A DNA stretch of 64,000 nucleotides from assembly GCF_011007365.1 (NCBI RefSeq), contig NZ_WFKM01000011.1, positions 124,001 to 188,000 of the forward strand, read 5' to 3'. Under the pieces are notes generated by a model. That model was not told the DNA's origin, made no database searches, and was given only the letters and a program-made list of their open reading frames with translations. Made by a program: the position numbers and the translations under genes. Position 1 is the first letter of the stretch, and the number at the start of each line of letters is the position of its first letter. Source of the DNA: Sphingobacterium sp. xlx-96. GTDB lineage: Bacteria > Bacteroidota > Bacteroidia > Sphingobacteriales > Sphingobacteriaceae. Positions 45,492 through 53,501 of this stretch are shown here, in pieces.

Positions 45492-46193
45492 ATGAAATTA
45501 CCAATACTGATCCTGTGTCTCCTGTTTTTAAGTCAGTTCCATTGTTCTGGTCAATCGGCCGACTACTATATCAATATGAATATGGACACGGTTTATGGCG
45601 AATTCCGCTCTATTTCTAATGGTAAGATCAAATTCAAAGTCAATGACAAGAAGACGACATTAGATCCAAAGCAAGTGTATAGGGTATACGATGCCGACAA
45701 ATCCGACCTGTACGGACCTTCATATATCCAGAACTGTATCGTCAGAATTGAGGATTCTAAACCTAAGATGTATAAAATCAGCGAGCGTCTTCGCGAAACC
45801 GAGAAACCTTTGTTTGCACAGATCCATGAAGACGGCGAGATCATCGTATATTCATTTTCATTGCATCGAAATTCGGGACCTTCTTTTGGATCGAATGGAA
45901 TGATGACTCCAGGCGCATCCAGCAGATCAGACCGCTACTATGCATTGAAGAAATCTACGAATGAGATATTAGAATTACGGAAAACAGGCACCGTTGTCTT
46001 TTTTCAGGTGTCGGGAACGAAAATTAACAGAAACCTATCCGATTATTTGGACAATTCACCAGAACTCATCGCAGAGATTGAGAATGAACCGAAGCTTAAG
46101 TACGAGTTTATATTAGAACGCATCAAACGATACAATGCAAAGAAGGAATTGATCGGAGAGGGAAAGTCAAAATACGGTAGGAGTATATTTTAA
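45492..46193 (+). CDS. exported hypothetical protein
   Basis: A signal peptide (MKLPILILCLLFLSQFHCSG, then Q) precedes a ~210-residue domain. Its opening 'ADYYINMNMDTVYGEFRSIS' and 'KIKFKVNDKKTTLDPKQVYR' resemble small beta-barrel or OB-like periplasmic proteins of Bacteroidota. A helical C-terminus follows ('YEFILERIKRYNAKKELIGE'). No named family. It stands alone on the + strand. Confidence 0.65.
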   Translation: MKLPILILCLLFLSQFHCSGQSADYYINMNMDTVYGEFRSISNGKIKFKVNDKKTTLDPKQVYRVYDADKSDLYGPSYIQNCIVRIEDSKPKMYKISERLRETEKPLFAQIHEDGEIIVYSFSLHRNSGPSFGSNGMMTPGASSRSDRYYALKKSTNEILELRKTGTVVFFQVSGTKINRNLSDYLDNSPELIAEIENEPKLKYEFILERIKRYNAKKELIGEGKSKYGRSIF

Positions 46194-46569
46194 AAGAAAA
46201 GACAGAAAATATCTTTCACCTCTATCAATTCTCATTCCTACAACAGTTAGAAAGCTAGACGCCGTAAGTACTATCCTTTAGAAGCAATTTACTATCTTTA
46301 GCATAACAAGCTATATAACTATTTGTAACGGTAGACTTCCCTGTTTTTGAAGCCTTCCCGTTTCCATTGGATAATAGTAATTCAACCGTTTAATTAATTG
46401 TTTTTTCAATTTTCTGCTTTTTTATCACATGAATATTCAATTCTTAATGCGTTAGGTCCGTGTGGCGATCTTATGATGATACAAACATACCTTTTTCTGT
46501 AATCAGTCAGCCAGTTAAGACTGTTAGCAAGGAACTTGATTTGTAATATAACAATTGTTTTCAACTTAA

Positions 46570-46633
46570 TAGGGGTAAAATAGTGCCAAAATTCCGAAAG
46601 GCTGAAAAACTTTTTGGCGTAATATTACCCCTA
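46570..46633. repeat. 64-nt imperfect inverted repeat
   Basis: TAGGGGTAA (46570-46578) pairs with TTACCCCTA (46625-46633), and GCCAAAA (46585-46591) with TTTTGGC (46612-46618), the two helices joined by partly paired bases. The whole could fold into one long stem with a ~20-nt loop. It may be a miniature inverted-repeat element or a strong RNA structure. Confidence 0.7.
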
Positions 46634-46770
46634 AAATGCTATAAAGCAGAGACCTGTTCGCCGCTTTTTTCTTTGTTTCATCACACTTAAAGCAGGTTTT
46701 TGGGGTTTATTTAGGACAGTTTAACGAAAATGTCAGTTCGCGATGTTTTTGCAATAGCTTATAAAGGATT

Positions 46771-46893
46771 TGAAATATGTTACGATATATTCGAAAATTA
46801 GCGTTAAGGTTTCAAAATATGCTACGATGATTTTACAATAGGGTGTAATGTATTCAGCCAGTACCGTTAAAGAAATGAAATATGTTACGATGA
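46771..46893 (+). repeat. three degenerate direct repeats (TGAAATATGTTACGATGA-like)
   Basis: TGAAATATGTTACGAT (46771-46786), TCAAAATATGCTACGATGA (46812-46830) and TGAAATATGTTACGATGA (46876-46893) are near copies. The second and third are each preceded by GTTAA about 6-8 nt upstream. Spacing is 41 and 64 nt. They could be binding sites for one regulator or remnants of a repeat expansion. Confidence 0.6.
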
Positions 46894-47035
46894 ATCTCAA
46901 AAACATCATGAAGTATTAGGGCGCCTTTGTAATAGAATTGAATTTCATTGTGGGCAGTGTCCCCTAAAGTTTGTAAATCATTAATTAGGCAACTAGATTC
47001 TATCTTCAAATATTATCATAAATTATCCATATAAA

Positions 47036-47058
47036 AGTCCCCTGTTCTTTAGGGGGCT
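47036..47058 (+). terminator. terminator-like hairpin before the lipoprotein gene
   Basis: AGTCCCCT (47036-47043) pairs with AGGGGGCT (47051-47058) around a 7-nt loop, with one T-G pair. It lies ~75 nt upstream of the lipoprotein gene and would insulate it from any upstream transcript. Confidence 0.5.
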
Positions 47059-47126
47059 AGACCATCTTTTAGTGGCTTTATCGCTACTGATTACGGATTC
47101 CCGTATTTCTTAATAATAGAAAATAA

Positions 47127-47134
47127 TACCTTTG
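47127..47134 (+). promoter_or_regulatory. TACCTTTG element overlapping the possible TTG start
   Basis: The octamer is identical to the candidate -7 elements at 28938 and 41949. It includes the TTG (47132) that is the only common alternative start codon for the lipoprotein gene. If it is a promoter, that TTG cannot be in the transcript. Confidence 0.4.
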
Positions 47135-48859
47135 GCAGCATCAATTATTATTACGAAAGAACTTATAAGATTATTTAATGTTTTCATTGTTTCCATCTTT
47201 ATTGCTGTCATCTGTCTTACAGCCTGTAAAAGAGATTTTTTAGACCCTATGGGCAAGCAGAAAGAATTTACCCAAAAAGAGATAGAAATTAAATGGGCCG
47301 AGGCCCGATCAGGTAGATGGTATACCTACTCCCATTTTAAGACTTTGGAACAGGGTAAAAAGGAACGGATAGATTCGCTAGCCTATCGAGAAGCGCTCTT
47401 TAGTTTTTCTGAAAAAGCCAGAGCATATTATAGAGGTTTTTTAAACGAACACTTTAAGGATTCTATTCATCAGGATATTGACGTGTACCTCGATAGTATT
47501 TACCCTATCATTTATGCAGAGATGGACAAAAAGATGGTTGATCCTAAGTATATGGAGCAGCTGTTTACTGAATATACCGATATTAAGCTTCCTCCTTCTT
47601 ACAAATTACCCAACAAGCTAAAATTTAGGTCAAATGTTATAGATGATGTTTGGGTCACTAGATGTGAGATGCCAGGGGCATACCCTAGGTTTGATCTCTC
47701 TATCCGTAGTGAACTCCTGCGAATCGATCGAACAACACACCCTTACACTTACCTTTGCGCGGCTGAGGCTAATTCTAGACTAACAGATTGGTACAGGGAT
47801 TTTCATTTAAGAAACAATGGGCAGAACTGTGGCGATTATGAGACTGCTATTTTCGTAATTGAAGATCTTTTCTATCAATGCCTCGTGCAAAATAGCCACA
47901 AAGATAATCCAGATAATGGATACCCAGACCCGTTTCCTCCAGGTGGTGGTACTCCGGGGGGTGGAGGAAACCCAGGAGGAGGAATACCACCGATTAGTAA
48001 GCCTTCAGAACAGCAGATTAAAAATCAAATAGCAAATAAACCCTTTGCTTTGTTTGGTGATTTAGATTGCGACATAGTGAGAAATTGGGTAGAAACGGCG
48101 AGACATCAAGTCCAGCAAGCGCAAATAGACAAACTAAATAGTGTTGTAAATAATATAGTAGACGTTTCGATTCTCGGTACACCTGCTTACAAGATTCAAG
48201 ATATAGCACATGTTCAAAGCATTAATAATGCCTATAGTACTGTTGTAAACATGGATTATTTTCCGATAACAATTAGCCAGCTCCCTGTAGTGGACGGACA
48301 AAGATTAACTGCTTCTCAATTTAAAGAGTATATACGGAAAAATATTAATAGCTTTGTTAATACCGCTTATTCAAAATTTGAACCTTACAGATGGCATGGG
48401 ATTAATGACGAATCTCTTTGGAACTCCGCAAACCCATTGAATACGATGATTGGTATAGATATAGCAGGACCAGATAATGGAACGGTAATCGTAAGTAAAC
48501 ATAATAATATAGGCTGGACTTTTACAACAGTCTATGATCCGAAGTATGGGATTCACCCTGTTTCTGGTAATAGAGACTTTGGGTATTTTCAAAATTCAGA
48601 TGGGTCATATACCTTTTATACCAGAGGAGTAGATCGACTAACAACGGGGGTTGATGCAAGTATGCAAAATGTTGCATTCTTTGCCGCAGACGAATTATGG
48701 AAATCCTTTCAGCAAAAAGTTAAGAGTTTTGTAGATAGCAGGCAAGGGAGCTCTACTATTGGAACACCTGATATTGAACGGCCTGATTGGGTAAAAATCA
48801 AAGAAGTTGTAGACGGAAAAAAACCACTAAGCACATTAAGTACAGATTGTAATGACTAA
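47132..48859 (+). CDS. large lipoprotein with Pro/Gly linker and C-terminal domain; toxin-like candidate
   Basis: A lipoprotein signal is clear (RLFNVFIVSIFIAVICLTA, then Cys). The N-terminal half (residues ~35-260) is helical and unknown; a Pro/Gly linker follows (about 270-290; 'PPGGGTPGGGGNPGGG'); and a C-terminal domain (about 300-555) contains 'IHPVSGNRDFGYFQNSDGS' and 'YTRGVDRLTTG'. This two-domain build with a flexible linker resembles exported effector proteins. There is no in-frame ATG before the signal: the choice is TTG 47132 or an ATA at 47165, which sits exactly where a start codon would be expected. Two related membrane proteins follow, which look like immunity genes. Toxin function is inference; the family is not one I can name. 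Confidence 0.7.
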   Translation: MAASIIITKELIRLFNVFIVSIFIAVICLTACKRDFLDPMGKQKEFTQKEIEIKWAEARSGRWYTYSHFKTLEQGKKERIDSLAYREALFSFSEKARAYYRGFLNEHFKDSIHQDIDVYLDSIYPIIYAEMDKKMVDPKYMEQLFTEYTDIKLPPSYKLPNKLKFRSNVIDDVWVTRCEMPGAYPRFDLSIRSELLRIDRTTHPYTYLCAAEANSRLTDWYRDFHLRNNGQNCGDYETAIFVIEDLFYQCLVQNSHKDNPDNGYPDPFPPGGGTPGGGGNPGGGIPPISKPSEQQIKNQIANKPFALFGDLDCDIVRNWVETARHQVQQAQIDKLNSVVNNIVDVSILGTPAYKIQDIAHVQSINNAYSTVVNMDYFPITISQLPVVDGQRLTASQFKEYIRKNINSFVNTAYSKFEPYRWHGINDESLWNSANPLNTMIGIDIAGPDNGTVIVSKHNNIGWTFTTVYDPKYGIHPVSGNRDFGYFQNSDGSYTFYTRGVDRLTTGVDASMQNVAFFAADELWKSFQQKVKSFVDSRQGSSTIGTPDIERPDWVKIKEVVDGKKPLSTLSTDCND

Positions 48860-49319
48860 ATTCATAACTAGGAGTATCGTAGGAAATATATTTGTCACCT
48901 ATATTTTGTTTCCCATTTTTTATATAAAGGATTATTGGTGTAATCTTATTAATCGTGATTATCAGGGGGAGGCTTTTCAATATGATTCTATCTGGCCTTT
49001 TTTAGATCGGGTTTTCATTGGCTTTTTTCTTTTTTCAACGGTATTGTTATTAGCGTCTTTACTGCCTTATCATTTGATTAAGTACCATATGCTATACAGA
49101 ATAAAAAAAGGCTATTATCTCAAATCCTTGGCAGTTTATATTTCAATTAATCTATTTTTGGTTTGCATCACGGGGTACGGCTATTTACTATTTACGGATT
49201 ACGGAGCAGTTGACTATAACATTCCTTTTATTTTCACCTTAATCCTCTTTTCTTCGATGGTTCATGGTTTTTTGTATTTAGTTGTTGATCGTTATAGGTT
49301 TGAAAGGGCAAGTAATTAG
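48852..49319 (+). CDS. membrane protein, candidate immunity protein 1
   Basis: The 155-residue protein overlaps the end of the lipoprotein gene by 8 nt, which indicates translational coupling. It has about four hydrophobic helices: near residues 11-25, 48-70, 88-110 and 122-145. Between helices 2 and 3 is the motif 'LLPYHLIKYHMLYRIKKGYY'; the C-terminus is 'YLVVDRYRFERASN'. The next protein shares this plan (LLPFQIIKSYCYNKNN and 'YFCVDRYVERS'). Small polytopic proteins encoded directly after an exported toxin are typical immunity proteins against membrane-active toxins. Confidence 0.72.
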   Translation: MTKFITRSIVGNIFVTYILFPIFYIKDYWCNLINRDYQGEAFQYDSIWPFLDRVFIGFFLFSTVLLLASLLPYHLIKYHMLYRIKKGYYLKSLAVYISINLFLVCITGYGYLLFTDYGAVDYNIPFIFTLILFSSMVHGFLYLVVDRYRFERASN

Positions 49320-49384
49320 ATAATTGATTCCCATGATCCATTGAGGGGAACCAATTTTACACAGGTAATCTCATTGCAGTAGCT

Positions 49385-49846
49385 ATGGTTTTTACTTTTC
49401 TCCTGACGCTATTGGTGGTAGCGCTAATAGCTCCAGTTAGATGGTGGCCTAATATCTACAATGGTGTTGTGTATGGTAAATACGAATACTATGATTTTCA
49501 TATTGAAACACTTGGAGAGCTGCTGTATCAGATATATGGACAGACTTATGGTTTCGTTTACATATTTTCGTTGATACTTGTTCTATTGCCTTTCCAGATT
49601 ATAAAAAGCTACTGTTACAATAAAAACAATAGAGCACTAAAACTATGGAAAAAATGTCTGATACTTTTTGGAATTATGTCTGTTGTTTTCGCTTTCTTAT
49701 TCCGTCCGCCGATGACAGAAATGCGAGAACGGTTAGAGCTTTTTGCGATTCTATTAGCTTTAGGTACATTGTTCGCCTTGATACTCTATTTTTGCGTGGA
49801 CCGTTATGTAGAGCGAAGCCCTGTTAAGCAAGAAAATGACAATTAG
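49385..49846 (+). CDS. membrane protein, candidate immunity protein 2 (paralogue of the previous)
   Basis: The 153-residue protein has four predicted TM helices and the same landmarks as its neighbour: 'VLLPFQIIKSYCYNKNNRAL' in the middle and 'LYFCVDRYVERSPV' near the end. Open codons extend upstream of ATG 49385 back to 49337 (encoding SIEGNQFYTGNLIAVA), so the natural N-terminus may be longer and its start codon lost. Duplication of the immunity gene behind one effector is a known pattern in polymorphic toxin loci. No function is proven. Confidence 0.68.
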   Translation: MVFTFLLTLLVVALIAPVRWWPNIYNGVVYGKYEYYDFHIETLGELLYQIYGQTYGFVYIFSLILVLLPFQIIKSYCYNKNNRALKLWKKCLILFGIMSVVFAFLFRPPMTEMRERLELFAILLALGTLFALILYFCVDRYVERSPVKQENDN

Positions 49847-50018
49847 GCGTTCGGAGTGCTTAAATTTAGATGAGGGCCTTTAAATAGAGTTACTTAGATG
49901 ATTCTAGGTAGCTTTGTTTTAGCTCATATCTATTTTATACTACCGCTTATAGTCGCCTCTAATGTATTGCTCAAAAACTTTGCAATTTAGTGTATAGCTA
50001 TTTCTGTACAACACTTTA
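49847..50018. other. spacer after the candidate immunity genes
   Basis: A+T-rich DNA without a gene-like frame or clear hairpin. It leads into the fragment zone with HicB and ORF6N remnants. Confidence 0.4.
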
Positions 50019-50141
50019 TTATACCTGAAGTAGACAACGCTGCATAAGTTGATTAAGTTCATCTTGACTAAGCTTTAGATTATGAATATTCTTCTGTACT
50101 TGCTTCAATCGTTTCTCCCTGAATTTTTCCTTATCGGCCAT
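50019..50141 (-). CDS. possible 40-residue protein
   Basis: An ATG frame (opening MADKEKFREKRLKQVQKNIH) with strongly helical, charged composition ends at TAA 50019. It abuts the HicB fragment on the other strand, sharing the CAT/ATG at 50139-50141. Codon content is plausible for a small regulator or antitoxin-like helix, but it may be a fragment of a larger gene cut at the same break. Confidence 0.35.
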   Translation of the reverse strand: MADKEKFREKRLKQVQKNIHNLKLSQDELNQLMQRCLLQV

Positions 50142-50243
50142 TATTCATCAGGATTGAAAAAGCCCCGTCAGCCGCAGCTTAGGAAGATAGAAGAGGGGCT
50201 TCACCGTCTGGCAGCAGAGCTACAGGCTGTAGAGTTGGTGTAG
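50139..50243 (+). pseudogene. C-terminal fragment of a HicB-family antitoxin
   Basis: The frame encodes 'HYSSGLKKPRQPQLRKIEEG' and 'HRLAAELQAVELV' before the stop, which is the C-terminal HTH end of HicB-family antitoxins. The N-terminal HicB fold is missing and no HicA is near. A second fragment with the same start point (HYSSGLKKPRQPQLKKMEE) lies at 57.4 kb. Confidence 0.75.
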
Positions 50244-50584
50244 CGAAATCTTTTATCCCTCTTTCCCCACCTTGTAACCGATTTTATCACGTTCAGGTAG
50301 GGGAGGCTTATCTCGTTTATTCTCTAGGCGGTCGATATATTCAAATACAAGGTCTATGTTTTTGTCCTGCAAATCCTGCTTCTTGGAGAGCTTTTCCATG
50401 GCGAGCCGCATATCCGCAAGCTCCAGATGTATCTGCGTTGTATCATTCAAGAACTGCCTCATCTTGGTAAAGATCCGCATGATCTGGATATTGACTGAGA
50501 TCGCTTGCTTACTATTGAACACGCTAGATAGCATCAAGACACCGTGTTCAGTGAAAACATTTGGTTCTTTTCTTCGTCCACCCC

Positions 50585-50615
50585 AACTTGATGTCACAAT
50601 TTGTGATTTCAAGTT
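50585..50615. repeat. imperfect 31-bp palindrome inside ORF6N copy B
   Basis: AACTTGATGTCACAA (50585-50599), T, and TTGTGATTTCAAGTT (50601-50615) pair at 13 of 15 positions, plus one G-T. It is over the LKSQIVTS codons, at the same place as the palindromes of copies A and C. Confidence 0.85.
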
Positions 50616-50775
50616 TTTCCATTCGTTTGTCGTTAATTGAAACATAAATTCCGTAGGAATCCATTTCTCCTATAAAAAAATAATCTAGAAATGAACTTTA
50701 TAGGAAACCTTTTTATGTTGCGTTTAACCGCTTTGTTTAGATTTCCTGTTGTCACTCCGTAAAGCTCGGCGAGAT

Positions 50776-50793
50776 GGTCAATAGGAGAGACCT
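50776..50793. repeat. 18-bp direct repeat, left copy
   Basis: GGTCAATAGGAGAGACCT occurs here and again at 55254-55271 with no mismatch; flanking bases differ. The repeat itself has GGTC/GACC ends. It bounds a 4.46-kb block with the receptor-like, propeller and truncated membrane-protein genes, and it marks the point where ORF6N copy B is cut. Confidence 0.9.
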
Positions 50794-50816
50794 AAGTATT
50801 AACTAATACATTACCA

Positions 50817-53501
50817 CTAGAATTTTCTAGGGTAGAATTTAAAGCCCAGACTCAAATATCTTGTAATGCGAGACTCAGTACCATACACATAGTTGACACC
50901 GTCAAATGAATTTTCAATGCCTTTGTTATTCCCTAATGCATCCCAGAGGTTGAGATTTATTTCTGCATTTCTCTTTTTAAGAAAACGATATTCTATGGCA
51001 AAATTTAACACTGTACTGGATTTACCTTGTTGCGAAAATTTAGCATAGTCATATATAGAAGATCCACTGATCTTAAAATCTTTAATAAATCGCTTCTGGA
51101 CATCTAGTTTTAGACGATTATTGCTATAGGTTTGATCTGTCTCCCTCTTTATAAGGCCAATCGAAGCAGAATTAGATATCCCGATCAACAGATGCTCATT
51201 TATATTAATATCCCCCCAAAAATTGAAGTTAAAGCGATTATTCGTTCCGTTAATAAGATCATTATTAAGTATGATCGGTAGATCGGTCGAGGTCCATACC
51301 AGATTTGTCCGCAGTGTCACTTGACTTTCTTTTATCTTCAAGTATTTTCTAAAGTTTGCGCTCAGCGTAGATTTATAACTATCCCCTTCATTATTCATCT
51401 TATTCCTATATACATATCTGCTTGTTGATCGGTCTATCTGATCTATTATTGCATTATTATAGAGCTTTAGATTAAATTCAAGTGAACTGTTAAAAGAGCT
51501 TTTGTCTTTTGATAACACAAGATCAATGTTTTGATAGGTCCCACTTTTCAGATCGTTATTGGGCCTAAAGACATTGAATCGGCTTAATGTGTCAATCAGA
51601 AAAACCCTATAATCCAGTTCCATTGCTTCCAATCGTTTATCCACCTTTATGTCGATTTTATAGGTTGTTAGCTCTAGAACGTTTTTTTCGTAGTTAAACG
51701 ATAAGCCTGGAGAAAATAACTGTTGCGAAAATTTATCACCTAAAAGGGCGTTCGATGAGGTCTGTTTAGCGTACAGTGCTTCTCTTGATACAAATAACTG
51801 AAAATTATAACTCTTCGAGTACCTATTGGTCAACGATAAATATTTAGCATACTCTATTCCCATTCTAGCCATATTAATATTTTTTTTACTGTTGTTATTA
51901 TAGGATAGAGATGGAGAGAAGGTTTCATTATTTATAAGTTTACGATCATCCTTTAAATTGATAGCCTCATTACTTATGTTTACGAAAGATTTTAGATTGA
52001 GCTTCTGGTAAAAAGGGATATTCCTTAAGTCAAATTTGACGACATTATTATGTCCTTTTTCCTTATCGTTGATTTCTCGATCATCGTTCACTACATCTCT
52101 ACTGAAAAGTATATTTTCAGTAGAGAGTTTATCAAATAGCCCGAGTCGGATTGAACTTTTTACCTTGATTTTTGATTTCTTAAGGATATTGGAATAGTTT
52201 AATTCATATACCAAATTCTGGTCTCGATCCGAATTCAACCTCTCCATATTTTCGCTTGAGATATCCTCATTCAATTGAAAAAAAGAAGAATCACTTGTTG
52301 TCGATTCTATTTTAGAATTCAGCAGGGATAGTTTCGAAGATATCAATAATTTGTTCTTCTTATATTGATAATCTAGGTTATATTTTTCTTGTGCGACTCT
52401 ACGCTCGCTGACATGAACTTGATTTTGAGAAAAAGATATATCGGGATTATCAATATTACTTTGACGATTCGAATAGGCACTGCGGATATCTTTCGACCCT
52501 TCAAATCCGATCCGATTTATCTCTTCCCGATCCGGTTTATCAGTAAATGTATATTTCAGCATTGTACCGAATGCTAGATTTCTATTTATCCCCAGTTTTA
52601 AAATATCTTCCGAAGGAATACGCTGACTTGATTTATAGGCCGAATTCAATAAGAAATCGAGATTATTTGTCACATCTTTGTTGACATTATTCCTATTAAA
52701 GAAAAATGTAGACTGAAATTTATTAGGAAGATACAAAGTTAATCCTACTGACGAGTCATATCGCTTAGACAAGATATGTTCCAGCGCACCGAAATAACTT
52801 AGCGATTTGCTTTTTGTTTTTATATTGAGTTCAAGATTAGAATCATTCTTGCTGTTACTTTTATCCGATGATCTAGCGTATAATTGAATCGTTGAGGTGG
52901 CTGATGCAGGTATATTTTGTAATATTATCTCAGGATTACCACTTAGGAATTGCTGCCCATTGAGTACAAAGCTTTTTATCTTTTCGCCTTTATAAGTTAT
53001 ATCGCCGTTGCCCCATATCACAAAATTAGGAACTTTCTTTAACAGGTCTTCTATTACAGCATTACTATCCAATCCAAAGGAGTCAGAATTGATTTCTAAG
53101 GTGTCTTTTTTATAATATATCGCAGGAGTGACAAATACACTATCTATGAGCGTGTTCTTCAGTTTTATGTTTATATTATCCACTGTTACACGGTTTTGCT
53201 GTTTTGCATCTATTATCGTATCTTTTGTTATATAGCCGACGTGCTGCAATCTTAATATATACTTTGCTGGGATACAATCTTCAAAAACGAACCCTCCTCT
53301 ATAATCCGTTAATGAAATCTTATACAGACTCGAGTCCATTACTGATAATAGCTTAACATTGATGTTTTGGGTAAATTTATTGTTTTCAAGATCTTTCACG
53401 GTACCCGCAATAATAGATTTGCTCTGGCCAAGAACACCCAGTATTCCTGCAAAAATAAAAAACGCAAGAAGAGAGTATTTCATCACTAAACGATTCCTCA
53501 T
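50817..53501 (-). CDS. TonB-dependent-receptor-like outer-membrane beta-barrel protein
   Basis: The ~890-residue protein has a signal peptide (MKYSLLAFFIFAGILGVLG, from codon 7, before QSKS), then a carboxypeptidase-regulatory-like domain ('YRGGFVFEDCIPAKYILRLQ'). A short plug-like region follows ('AVIEDLLKKVPNFVIWGNGD'), then a long outer-membrane barrel ending in Phe (FYPRKF). It lacks the SusC-type plug signature. No SusD accompanies it. It belongs to the Bacteroidota barrel family with CarboxypepD-like heads often paired with 6-bladed propellers, as here: it overlaps the propeller gene by 4 nt. Function unknown; possibly uptake or export of a peptide. Confidence 0.8.
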   Translation of the reverse strand: MRNRLVMKYSLLAFFIFAGILGVLGQSKSIIAGTVKDLENNKFTQNINVKLLSVMDSSLYKISLTDYRGGFVFEDCIPAKYILRLQHVGYITKDTIIDAKQQNRVTVDNINIKLKNTLIDSVFVTPAIYYKKDTLEINSDSFGLDSNAVIEDLLKKVPNFVIWGNGDITYKGEKIKSFVLNGQQFLSGNPEIILQNIPASATSTIQLYARSSDKSNSKNDSNLELNIKTKSKSLSYFGALEHILSKRYDSSVGLTLYLPNKFQSTFFFNRNNVNKDVTNNLDFLLNSAYKSSQRIPSEDILKLGINRNLAFGTMLKYTFTDKPDREEINRIGFEGSKDIRSAYSNRQSNIDNPDISFSQNQVHVSERRVAQEKYNLDYQYKKNKLLISSKLSLLNSKIESTTSDSSFFQLNEDISSENMERLNSDRDQNLVYELNYSNILKKSKIKVKSSIRLGLFDKLSTENILFSRDVVNDDREINDKEKGHNNVVKFDLRNIPFYQKLNLKSFVNISNEAINLKDDRKLINNETFSPSLSYNNNSKKNINMARMGIEYAKYLSLTNRYSKSYNFQLFVSREALYAKQTSSNALLGDKFSQQLFSPGLSFNYEKNVLELTTYKIDIKVDKRLEAMELDYRVFLIDTLSRFNVFRPNNDLKSGTYQNIDLVLSKDKSSFNSSLEFNLKLYNNAIIDQIDRSTSRYVYRNKMNNEGDSYKSTLSANFRKYLKIKESQVTLRTNLVWTSTDLPIILNNDLINGTNNRFNFNFWGDININEHLLIGISNSASIGLIKRETDQTYSNNRLKLDVQKRFIKDFKISGSSIYDYAKFSQQGKSSTVLNFAIEYRFLKKRNAEINLNLWDALGNNKGIENSFDGVNYVYGTESRITRYLSLGFKFYPRKF

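Larger units (their letters stand above)
46194..47131. other. 938-nt non-coding region with repeats and hairpins
   Basis: No convincing gene is present. Visible structures are a long imperfect inverted repeat (46570-46633), three degenerate direct repeats (46771-46893) and a terminator-like hairpin (47036-47058), each listed separately. It may be a control region for the lipoprotein locus at 47132 or the scar of an excised element. Confidence 0.6.
50253..50793 (-). pseudogene. ORF6N-domain gene, copy B: broken and mosaic
   Basis: The 5' part reads 'HLAELYGVTTGNLNKAVKRN' and 'IKRFP', then is interrupted. From about 50657 the frame resumes as 'TEFMFQLTTNEWKNLKSQIV' and runs to the normal C-terminus ('PPLPERDKIGYKVGKEG'). 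Between them sits AGGAGAAATGGATTCCTACG, which looks like a ribosome-binding site plus an ORF6N start (M-D-S-Y-G) and matches the second leader of copy A. The last ~260 nt are nearly identical to copy C. The 5' break coincides exactly with one of the 18-bp repeats at 50776-50793. It is non-functional as it stands. Confidence 0.8.

Noticed and set aside
46771..46893. CRISPR-like array
   Set aside because: Only three degenerate units with unequal spacing (41 and 64 nt) and no cas genes nearby.
50139..50243. A working HicAB toxin-antitoxin system
   Set aside because: Only the antitoxin C-terminus is present, and no HicA-like gene occurs within several kb of either fragment.
50817..53501. A third SusC/SusD pair
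   Set aside because: The barrel protein lacks SusC plug motifs and there is no SusD; its partner is a 6-bladed propeller.
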